DNA of 64,000 nucleotides. It comes from ASV31 sp965229765 (GTDB lineage: Bacteria > Pseudomonadota > Alphaproteobacteria > Rhodobacterales > Rhodobacteraceae). The notes beneath the pieces were generated by a model, which was not told the origin of the DNA, searched no databases, and saw nothing but the letters and a program-made list of their open reading frames with translations. Positions 22,900 to 29,307 of the stretch are shown here, one piece after another. The translations under genes were made by a program, and so were the position numbers. Where the stretch lies: contig CBDDJT010000002.1 of assembly GCA_965229765.1 (NCBI GenBank), positions 806,001 through 870,000 of the forward strand. The letters run 5' to 3'. The stretch's first letter is position 1. The number at the start of each line of letters is the position of its first letter.

Positions 22900-23363
22900 G
22901 CCTGGTGCCGTCCCAGCCGCTGTCCATCCGCCTGGTGCGCCGCGCGCCCGGCGAGACGGCCATGCCAGCCGACGCCGGAGGCCTGCTGCTGTCGCTGGCC
23001 CCGCTGATGCGCGGGGCAAAGGGCGACACCGGCGACACCGGCCCTGTCGGACCGCAGGGCATCCAGGGACCGGCAGGACCGGCCGGGCCGCAAGGACCGC
23101 AGGGCGAGGCTGGCCCGCAGGGCGAGGTCGGGCCGCAAGGACCGGCCGGGCCACAAGGACCGGCAGGACCGCAGGGCGAGCAAGGCATCCAGGGCGAGGT
23201 CGGGCCGCAAGGGCTGCAAGGTCCGCAAGGGCTGCAAGGCGATGTCGGCCCGGCAGGACCGGCCGGGCCGCAGGGGCCGCAAGGCGCGGTCGGACCGGAG
23301 GGGCCAGCGGGGCCGCAAGGGCCGGCCGGTGCCGACGCGGAATGGGGAACGGTGGACTGGTAG
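22896..23363 (+). CDS. Collagen-like tail fibre shaft protein
   Basis: 155 aa. N-terminal 40 residues (MSLVPSQPLSIRLVRRAPGETAMPADAGG) probably attach to the baseplate. Residues about 40-147 are about 36 uninterrupted Gly-X-Y triplets, mainly GPQ, GPA, GEV and GLQ, a trimeric collagen helix of roughly 30 nm. Ends ADAEWGTVDW. The DNA is a 9/18-base imperfect tandem repeat and may vary in copy number. Collagen-like shafts are known in phage fibres. ATGA overlap before; next gene starts directly after the stop. Confidence 0.85.
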   Translation: MSLVPSQPLSIRLVRRAPGETAMPADAGGLLLSLAPLMRGAKGDTGDTGPVGPQGIQGPAGPAGPQGPQGEAGPQGEVGPQGPAGPQGPAGPQGEQGIQGEVGPQGLQGPQGLQGDVGPAGPAGPQGPQGAVGPEGPAGPQGPAGADAEWGTVDW

Positions 23364-24353
23364 ATGACGGTTTTGCGCGCACACAAGGTCACCTCGCTGC
23401 CCCCTTCGCCGGAGCCTAACGCGATCTACTTCTTGCAGGTCGGGAACACGGTATTTCAGTACGTGACCGACGCGCAGTCGAACGCCTGGCCTGTGTCGGC
23501 TTTGCCAAGCCCCGCTGCATCCGGCGGCACCGAGACGGTCCTCGACGTGTCTGGTGTCTACTATCGGGTTCACACCTTCACGGCTTCGGGCACTCTGACG
23601 GTCAACAACGCCATCCCCGACGCGGAGTATCTTGTCGTCGCGGGGGGCGCCCCCGGCGGGTCGAACGGCACATCGTCGTTCGCGTCAGGCGGCGGCGGGG
23701 CGGGCGGCTTGAAGAAGTTCGTTGCCGGCGAAGCCGGCAACACGGGCGCTTCACCGCTCACGCTTGGCCCCGGCTCTGTCGCCATCACCGTGGGTGATGG
23801 TGGCCTCCCGTCGCAAAGCGTGCAGGTGACCGGCGGAGACAGCGCCATCGGCGCGCTGATCACGTCCCTTGGCGGCGGATGCGGGGCCAACAGGAACACC
23901 GACGCCGGGAGCGGGGGGTCCGGCGGCGGCGGCGGCTCCAATCGTCAGACGGCGGGTCTGGGCACCGCAGGTCAGGGCAACGATGGCGGTGACGGTATAT
24001 CCACCGGCGGTGCCGCGGGCGGTGGGGGCGGCGGCGCTTCTGCGGTCGGCGCGGCAGCGACCGGCGGTGCAGGGGGCGACGGCGGCGCGGGCATCGCTTC
24101 TGCGATCACGGGCGTCTCGGCAACCTACGCAGGCGGCGGTGGCGGTGGCGGCATCACGACAGCGGGCACCGGCGGCGCGGGCGGCGGAGCCGATGGCGTC
24201 ACGACTGGAACCGGGCTCGACGCCGCGCCGAACACTGGCGGCGGTGGGGGCGGTTGCTACCGCAGCGGCGGCACATCAATGGGTGGCGACGGCGGCTCCG
24301 GTTTTGTCGTCATCCGTTATCCGATCACCGAAGCCGAGTACCTGGTGGGGTAG
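23364..24353 (+). CDS. Glycine-rich tail fibre tip/adhesin
   Basis: 329 aa. N-terminal part (LRAHKVTSLPPSPEPNAIYFLQVGNTVFQYVTD) is a small fibre domain; from about residue 50 it has a glycine-rich beta domain with VHTFTASGTLTV and AEYLVVAGGAPGGSNG. Long Gly runs follow (GGGGAGG, GGSGGGGGS, AAGGGGGGAS, YAGGGGGGG), interleaved with short variable segments, and it closes with GGDGGSGFVVIRYPI. This resembles the glycine-rich receptor-binding domains of phage adhesins such as gp38, where polyglycine-II helices carry variable loops. Likely host receptor binding. Base composition is a little lower in G+C than the tail core genes. Confidence 0.75.
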   Translation: MTVLRAHKVTSLPPSPEPNAIYFLQVGNTVFQYVTDAQSNAWPVSALPSPAASGGTETVLDVSGVYYRVHTFTASGTLTVNNAIPDAEYLVVAGGAPGGSNGTSSFASGGGGAGGLKKFVAGEAGNTGASPLTLGPGSVAITVGDGGLPSQSVQVTGGDSAIGALITSLGGGCGANRNTDAGSGGSGGGGGSNRQTAGLGTAGQGNDGGDGISTGGAAGGGGGGASAVGAAATGGAGGDGGAGIASAITGVSATYAGGGGGGGITTAGTGGAGGGADGVTTGTGLDAAPNTGGGGGGCYRSGGTSMGGDGGSGFVVIRYPITEAEYLVG

Positions 24354-24356
24354 GAC

Positions 24357-24821
24357 ATGCGCATTTCATTCGACGTAGTCACGCGCGCACTGTCGTTCGA
24401 CGCTTCGGACGCGGAGCCTTGGGGTGGCGACCTGGAGGCCCACATCGCCCGATACGGCCAGCGGCTCGACATTCGCGGCCTGTCCTTTGGTGTGACCGTC
24501 ACGAGCGACAACGTGGAAATCCTGTCGCGGACATGGCCCCCGGCCGGCGTCAAGTTCTCGCGCACGGATCAGGACGTGCTTTTGACCGAGCGGCTGCGCT
24601 GGAACAGCGACGATGCGATCGTCATCAACGCCTGGCTGCGGATCAGGGACGAGGAACACACGGCCAGCTGGAACCTGACCGCGCCCCGCCCGGACCAGCC
24701 GTTCCCGTCCTGGACGTGGACCGGCACGGCGTGGGAAGCCCCCGTGGCCTATCCGGGTGACGGTGGGCCGTTCACCTGGGACGAGCCGTCGCAGTCCTGG
24801 GTGCCGGAGGCCGCGCCATGA
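24357..24821 (+). CDS. Fibre-associated phage protein
   Basis: 154 aa. The first 110 residues are unknown. The C-terminus FPSWTWTGTAWEAPVAYPGDGGPFTWDEPSQSWV is a Trp-rich motif common at the ends of structural proteins in marine phages (PSW.W....WEAPVPYP.DG..Y.WDE....W). Three bases after the Gly-rich fibre and overlapping gene I, so part of the fibre cassette; perhaps a fibre assembly factor. Confidence 0.55.
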   Translation: MRISFDVVTRALSFDASDAEPWGGDLEAHIARYGQRLDIRGLSFGVTVTSDNVEILSRTWPPAGVKFSRTDQDVLLTERLRWNSDDAIVINAWLRIRDEEHTASWNLTAPRPDQPFPSWTWTGTAWEAPVAYPGDGGPFTWDEPSQSWVPEAAP

Positions 24822-25387
24822 CCTACGGCGGGTCCATCCTTCCGCCCTCGGCCGGGCCGGTGGAGCGGGCGCTGGAGGGCGCGGACGCGGGCCAGCGGCC
24901 TGCGCTCGACCCGGTGCGCCGGATGATGGACCCGGCGCGCGCGCCCGCCGTGGCGCTGCCCGCGCTGGCCTGGGGCCTGTCGGTGGACGAGTGGGACCCG
25001 GCCTGGTCCGAGGGCGTCATGCGCGCCGTGATCGGCGCCTCGGTCGACATCCACCGGAAGAAGGGCACCATCGGCTCGGTGCGCCGGGTGCTGGCGATCC
25101 AGGGCTTTCCGGACGCCATCATCCACGAACGCTTTGGCTGGAACTTCTGGGATGGCGCGCTGTCCTACGACGGCGTGGCGCGCTTCGAGGGCGGCGACCA
25201 CTGGGCCGAGTACCGGGTCGAGCTGCAGGCCCCGGTGACCGCCGCCGAGGCCGCGCGCATCCGGCGCGAGCTGGCCGACACCGCCCCGGCGCGCTGCCAC
25301 CTGAAGGCACTCGATTTCACCCTGGTCGCGATCCGCTACGACGGCTTCGCGACCTATGACGGCACCTACACTCACGGAGAGGCATGA
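24818..25387 (+). CDS. Tail protein I (baseplate wedge)
   Basis: 189 aa. ILPPSAGPVERALEGADAGQ ... LPALAWGLSVDEWDPAWSEGVMRAVIGASVDIHRKKGTIGSVRRVLA is the P2 gpI signature. Normally encoded directly after J; here a 2.2-kb fibre cassette separates them. Contacts both W/J and the fibre. ATGA overlaps on both sides. Confidence 0.92.
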   Translation: MTYGGSILPPSAGPVERALEGADAGQRPALDPVRRMMDPARAPAVALPALAWGLSVDEWDPAWSEGVMRAVIGASVDIHRKKGTIGSVRRVLAIQGFPDAIIHERFGWNFWDGALSYDGVARFEGGDHWAEYRVELQAPVTAAEAARIRRELADTAPARCHLKALDFTLVAIRYDGFATYDGTYTHGEA

Positions 25388-26235
25388 TGGCCAATCTACC
25401 CGAACCCGACGCCGGCGCCTGGGGGCCGATCTACCAGATCGCGAAGACCGACAAGGTCGTGGCCGGCGCGCTTTCGGCCGGGCTGATCGACCCGGTCACC
25501 GGCGACGGCGTCGCGAACAAGCCGATCTGGGACCTGCTGCTGCGGATCGTCTTCCTGCGCGAGCTGATCGAGGCGATGCTGGCCGCGACGGGCCGCGAGA
25601 TCGCCGACGGCGAAAGCGCCTGGTCCTCGGACGGGCACCTGATGCGCAACGCCAGCGGTGGGCCGATCACGCTGACCGGCACGACGCGGGCCGAGATGCT
25701 GGCCGACGGGCTGGAGGACTGGGCCGACCACCTGGCCGCAACGCAGGCCGAGGTGAACGCCTATTCCGCGGTGGGCCGCTTCGTGACGCCGGACCTTCTG
25801 CAGAACCGGACGATGGACACGGCCACGCTGACCCAGACGGCGCAGGCCGTCGCCCACGACACGCTGACCCGCATGTTCTACAGCGCGAACGGCGGCGCGG
25901 CCGCCTTTGCCGGCGACGGGGCGAACCGCTGGAGCTTCAGCAACGGCAGCCTGACGCTGTCCAAGGACGGCTGGTACGCCGTCCGGGGGCTGGTCTGGCA
26001 GGCGAGCTTCGTGGCCAACGCGGGCGACATCTACGTCCAGGTCAACAAGGACGCGGCCGTGATGTGCGCCCAGACCGGCGGCGCCGGCCACAATCTCTGG
26101 GGCTGCTGGGCCGAGGCCTTCGCCGTGTTCCAGGGCGCCGCAGGCGAGGTCCTGACGCTCGACAGCAAGCAGGTCAACGGCGGGGCCACGGTCCGCAACC
26201 TCAACGCGGCGATGGTCGTCAGCCACATTTCCTGA
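25384..26235 (+). CDS. Tail fibre protein
   Basis: 283 aa, ATGATG start overlapping the gpI stop. N-terminus LPEPDAGAWGPIYQIAKTDKVVAGALSAGLIDPVTGDGVANKPIWDLLLRIVFLRE looks like a baseplate-binding fibre domain. The C-terminal half is beta-rich (WSFSNGSLTLSKDGWYAVRGLVWQASFVANAGDIYVQVNKD). Gene after gpI corresponds to P2 gpH by position; sequence family not recognised. Confidence 0.7.
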   Translation: MMANLPEPDAGAWGPIYQIAKTDKVVAGALSAGLIDPVTGDGVANKPIWDLLLRIVFLRELIEAMLAATGREIADGESAWSSDGHLMRNASGGPITLTGTTRAEMLADGLEDWADHLAATQAEVNAYSAVGRFVTPDLLQNRTMDTATLTQTAQAVAHDTLTRMFYSANGGAAAFAGDGANRWSFSNGSLTLSKDGWYAVRGLVWQASFVANAGDIYVQVNKDAAVMCAQTGGAGHNLWGCWAEAFAVFQGAAGEVLTLDSKQVNGGATVRNLNAAMVVSHIS

Positions 26236-26246
26236 AGGAGCCGCCC

Positions 26247-26699
26247 ATGACCAAGATCATTCCCGCCACCATCGACCAGCTCTCGGCGCTCGGGACGCGG
26301 TTCCGGCAGGTGCATCCGGCCGAGGCGCACCGCTGGGCCGAGGTGATCCATCTCGAAGACGGGCTGCACGTTCCCGACGACCTGGAGCCCGTGCTGCGCG
26401 CGCTGATGCCCGACCAGGCCGACGCCGTCCGCGACCAGCGGGGGCAGGCCGCGAAGGCCGAGTGCCGCCGCCGCATCCTGGCCGTGGCGAGCGAGACGGC
26501 GCAGATGAACATGGCCGCCTCGGCCGCCGCCGGGCTGATGTCGGACGACGACGTCGAGGCCTTCCGCGACTGGTGCACCTGGCGGTCGGCGATGATCAAC
26601 CGCGCCCGCAGCCTGGCCGGCGGCGACGCCCCGATCGAGGACGACGGCACCTGGCCGGTGATCCCCGAAAACGCAGCGGCGCTGGCCGCGTACTTCTGA
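26247..26699 (+). CDS. Small tail-fibre-region protein, possible fibre assembly factor
   Basis: 150 aa. TKIIPATIDQLSALGTRFRQVHPAEAHRWAEVIHLEDG then a long helix and RDWCTWRSAMINRARSLAGGDAPIEDDGTWPVIPENAAALAAYF. GAAGGAG precedes the ATG. By position it corresponds to P2 gpG, the fibre assembly protein; the Trp-containing C-terminus 'W...W.vIPEN' is similar in style to chaperone-type phage proteins. Assignment by context. Confidence 0.5.
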   Translation: MTKIIPATIDQLSALGTRFRQVHPAEAHRWAEVIHLEDGLHVPDDLEPVLRALMPDQADAVRDQRGQAAKAECRRRILAVASETAQMNMAASAAAGLMSDDDVEAFRDWCTWRSAMINRARSLAGGDAPIEDDGTWPVIPENAAALAAYF

Positions 26700-26719
26700 C
26701 GGCAAGAGGAGAGACTGAC

Positions 26720-28249
26720 ATGCCGGAGTACTACCTTCACGGGGTCGAGGTGCAGGAGCAAGCCTCCGGCACGCGGCCCATTCCCCAGATCCCCGCAACC
26801 TACGTCGGCTTCGTCGGTACCGCGCCCGCCGCGGCGGCGGCGGTGGCGGCCAGCCTGGCCACCGGCTCGGCGGTGATCGACAACGCGCTGGTCTGGACCG
26901 CGGCGACCGCGGGCGAGGCCGGGAACGGCATCAGCGTCAAGCTGACCGATCCGGGCGCGAACACCCAGGCGCTGGCCGTCGCGGTCGCGGGCAACGCGAT
27001 CACCGTGTCGCTGGAGACCGACGGCACCGGCGCGCTGGTCAGCACCGCGGCCGAGGTCAAGGCCGCGATCGAGGGCGCGGCCGCGGCGGCGGCGCTGGTC
27101 ACCGTCGCGCACGCCGCGGGCAGCGACGGCAGCGGCGTCGTCCGCGCGACCAGCGTGGCGCTGAAGCTGTCGGGGGGCGCGGAAGAGCCGTTCCCGCTCA
27201 ACGTCCCGGTCCTGATCGACGGGCGGTCCAAGGCCGCGCTGCTGGGCGAGACCGGCACGCTGGCCGACGCCTACGACGCGATGGCCTACAACGGCATCAC
27301 GTCGATGATCGTGGTCCGGGTGGCCGAGGGCGTGGACGACCCGGCGACGCTGGCCAACGTGGTGGGCGATCCGTCGCTCGGCACCGGCATCTGGGCGCTG
27401 AAGACCTGCAAGGCGCGGCTGGGCCGCGATCCCCGGGTCATCACCGCGCCGGGCTTCACCAGCTCGGCCGCCAGCGCGGCGGCGAACCCGGCCAAGGCGG
27501 CGCTGATGGCGGTGGGCGCGCAGATGCGCGCGGCCGTGGCAGCGGCGGGGCCGAACACCACCGAGACCGACGCGGTGCTGGAACGGCAGAACTGGGACGC
27601 CGACCACATGTACCTGGTCGATCCCTACGTCCAGGTGTTCGACACCGCGGCGGCGGCGCACGAGGTGCGTCCGAACGAGGCCTACACCGCCGCGATGATC
27701 GCCAAGACCGACATCGAGAAGGGCTTCTGGTGGTCGCCGTCCAACCAGGTGATCCAGGGCATCACCGGCACCGCGCGCCCCGTGGGCTGGTCGCTGAGCG
27801 ACCCGCTGACCGAGGCGAACCGCATGAACGAGGCGGGCGTGGCCACGATCATCCGCGACAACGGCTTCCGCCTGTGGGGCTCGCGCGGGGCGGGGACCGA
27901 TCCGCAGTGGGCGTTCCTGTCGGTGCGGCGCACCGCCTGGGTGCTCTACGACGTGATCGAGGAGGCCCAGAAATGGGCGATGGCGCGGCCGATGTCGGCG
28001 CAGCTGCTGATCGACATCCGCGAGAGCGTGCAGGCCTTCGGCGACAACCTGGTCCGCCAGGGCGCGCTGCTGGGCTTCCAGTGCTGGGTCGACGAGGAGC
28101 TGAACACGCCGGCGTCGATGGCGGCGGGCAAGCTCTACATGGGCTTCGACTTCGAGCCGCCCGCCCCGCTGGAGCACCTGGTGTTCCGCGCCTACCGCAA
28201 CGGCACCTACTACGAGGACCTGCTGACGCAGGTCGGCGAAGCGGCGTAA
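26720..28249 (+). CDS. Contractile tail sheath protein (P2 FI-like)
   Basis: 509 aa. MPEYYLHGVEVQEQASGTRPIPQIPATYVGFVGTAP is the sheath N-terminus; the C-terminal domain FWWSPSNQVIQGITGTARPVGWSLSDPLTEANRMNEAGVATIIRDNGFRLWGSRG ... FLSVRRTAWVLYDVIEEAQKWAM is the conserved FI core. Residues about 50-160 are an Ala-rich surface insertion (VAASLATGSAVIDN...). AGAGGAGAG precedes the ATG. Contraction drives the tube into the host. Confidence 0.95.
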   Translation: MPEYYLHGVEVQEQASGTRPIPQIPATYVGFVGTAPAAAAAVAASLATGSAVIDNALVWTAATAGEAGNGISVKLTDPGANTQALAVAVAGNAITVSLETDGTGALVSTAAEVKAAIEGAAAAAALVTVAHAAGSDGSGVVRATSVALKLSGGAEEPFPLNVPVLIDGRSKAALLGETGTLADAYDAMAYNGITSMIVVRVAEGVDDPATLANVVGDPSLGTGIWALKTCKARLGRDPRVITAPGFTSSAASAAANPAKAALMAVGAQMRAAVAAAGPNTTETDAVLERQNWDADHMYLVDPYVQVFDTAAAAHEVRPNEAYTAAMIAKTDIEKGFWWSPSNQVIQGITGTARPVGWSLSDPLTEANRMNEAGVATIIRDNGFRLWGSRGAGTDPQWAFLSVRRTAWVLYDVIEEAQKWAMARPMSAQLLIDIRESVQAFGDNLVRQGALLGFQCWVDEELNTPASMAAGKLYMGFDFEPPAPLEHLVFRAYRNGTYYEDLLTQVGEAA

Positions 28250-28264
28250 GGAAAGGACAGGACG

Positions 28265-28765
28265 ATGATCCAGTACCCCCGCAAGATCGTGAACTTCAAC
28301 GCCTTCGTCGACGGCATCAGCTATGCCGGCCGCGCGACCGAGGCGACCCTGCCCGACGTGAAGCTGATGGTGGCCAACCACCGCGGCGCGGGCATGGACG
28401 GCCCCGCCCCGGTGGACATGGGCACCGAGGCGATGACCGCCGACCTGACCCTGGCCGACTGGCCGCCCGAGCTGATCTCGATGATGGGCACGCGGCAGAC
28501 CTTCGTGCTGCGCCCGGCGGCGAAGGGGCAGGACGACTTTGCCGCCGACACCTACATCGCCACGGTCGGCGGGCTGATCACCGCGCCGGGCCTCGCCGCG
28601 CTGAAGCCCGGCGACGACGTGCCGATGAAGCTGGCGATGGCCGCCGACCTCTTCAAGCTGGAGCGCAACGGCGAGCTGCTGATCCACATCGATCACCGCA
28701 ACGCGATCCGCAACATCGGCGGCACCGACCAGCTGGCCGGCATCCGCGCCGCGATGGGCTTCTAG
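28265..28765 (+). CDS. Major tail tube protein (P2 FII-like)
   Basis: 166 aa. YPRKIVNFNAFVDGISYAGRATEATLPDVKLMVANHRGAGMDGPAPVDMGTEAMTADLTLADW is the FII signature, ending KLERNGELLIHIDHRNAIRNIGGTDQLAGIRAAMGF. Forms the inner tube inside the sheath. GGAAAGGAC precedes the ATG. Follows the sheath gene as in P2. Confidence 0.95.
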   Translation: MIQYPRKIVNFNAFVDGISYAGRATEATLPDVKLMVANHRGAGMDGPAPVDMGTEAMTADLTLADWPPELISMMGTRQTFVLRPAAKGQDDFAADTYIATVGGLITAPGLAALKPGDDVPMKLAMAADLFKLERNGELLIHIDHRNAIRNIGGTDQLAGIRAAMGF

Positions 28766-28772
28766 GCCCCGT

Positions 28773-28810
28773 CCGGGCGGCGCCGCCGCGTGCCGCCCGG
28801 CCCCTTTCAA
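28773..28810 (+). terminator. Hairpin between tail tube and gene E, possible attenuator
   Basis: CCGGGCGGC (28773-28781) pairs perfectly with GCCGCCCGG (28792-28800) across a ten-base loop and is followed by CCCCTTT. The U-tract is weak, so full termination is doubtful. It would lower transcription of E and the tape measure relative to the abundant sheath and tube. Confidence 0.45.
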
Positions 28811-28836
28811 CGCCCCCTTCAACAGGACCCTGAACC

Positions 28837-29163
28837 ATGTCGAAAACCCCCGAGAAATCCCCCGCCGACGCCGCTGGCACCGCCACCGTCACGCTGGGCA
28901 CGCCCGTCACGATCGAAGGCCGCGAGGTGGCCGAAATCGTCCTGCGCAAGCCCGGCGCCGGAGAGCTGCGCGGCCTGAAGCTGACCGAGGTGCTGCAGCT
29001 CGACGTGACGGCGATGATGAACCTCCTGCCGCGGATCAGCACGCCCTACCTGGACGCGGGCACGCTGGCGAAGATGGACCTGGCCGACTTCACCGCGCTG
29101 GCGACCGAGGCGCTGGGTTTTTTCGCGCCGCGATCGGTGAAGGAGCAGCTGGGGATCGGGTGA
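28837..29163 (+). CDS. Tail assembly chaperone gpE
   Basis: 108 aa. Central VTIEGREVAEIVLRKPGAGELRGLKLTEVLQLDVTAMMNLLPRISTPYLDAGTLAKMDLADFTALATEALGFF is the P2 gpE/Mu gp41 family pattern. In P2 the product and a frameshifted E+E' fusion act as chaperones for the tape measure. The coding sequence contains an in-frame slippery T-TTT-TTC at 29118-29124, twelve codons before its stop. Directly precedes E' and the tape measure. Confidence 0.9.
   Translation: MSKTPEKSPADAAGTATVTLGTPVTIEGREVAEIVLRKPGAGELRGLKLTEVLQLDVTAMMNLLPRISTPYLDAGTLAKMDLADFTALATEALGFFAPRSVKEQLGIG
29118..29124 (+). promoter_or_regulatory. Slippery heptamer for -1 frameshift gpE to gpE'
   Basis: T-TTT-TTC with zero-frame codons TTT (29119-29121) and TTC (29122-29124), the X-XXY-YYZ arrangement. 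After a -1 slip the frame is open from 29124 through the GTG at 29160 to the stop at 29306, fusing the first 95 residues of E to E'. P2 uses T-TTT-TTG at the same place. A G+C-rich stretch follows that could hold a stimulatory structure. Confidence 0.7.
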
Positions 29164-29306
29164 GCCTGCCCGACGATGTCGAAGAGGCGATGGCCGACAT
29201 GGCCGCGGTGTTCGGATGGACGCCCGACACGATGGACGCGATGAGCGTCGAGGAGCTGGCGCGGTGGCGCGACAAGGCCCGCCGCCGCGCCGGGCACGAG
29301 GACTGA
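29160..29306 (+). CDS. GpE'-type small tail chaperone domain, likely made as E+E' fusion
   Basis: 48 aa as a stand-alone ORF with a GTG start: SLPDDVEEAMADMAAVFGWTPDTMDAMSVEELARWRDKARRRAGHED. This matches P2 gpE' ('MADIAVxFHWPPxEMxxMSLxELxxWxxKA'). In P2 it is not an independent gene but is reached by a -1 frameshift from E; the slippery site and an open -1 frame are present here, so the GTG may rarely be used. Required between tube and tape measure assembly. Confidence 0.8.
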   Translation: MSLPDDVEEAMADMAAVFGWTPDTMDAMSVEELARWRDKARRRAGHED

Positions 29307-29307
29307 G

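Noticed and set aside
23040..23340. Short regularly spaced repeats resembling a CRISPR array
   Set aside because: The repeats are 9/18-base codon repeats for Gly-X-Y collagen triplets in an intact reading frame, not repeat-spacer units.
22896..26235. Diversity-generating retroelement acting on the tail fibre
   Set aside because: No reverse transcriptase gene and no template repeat copy of the fibre 3' ends in the window.
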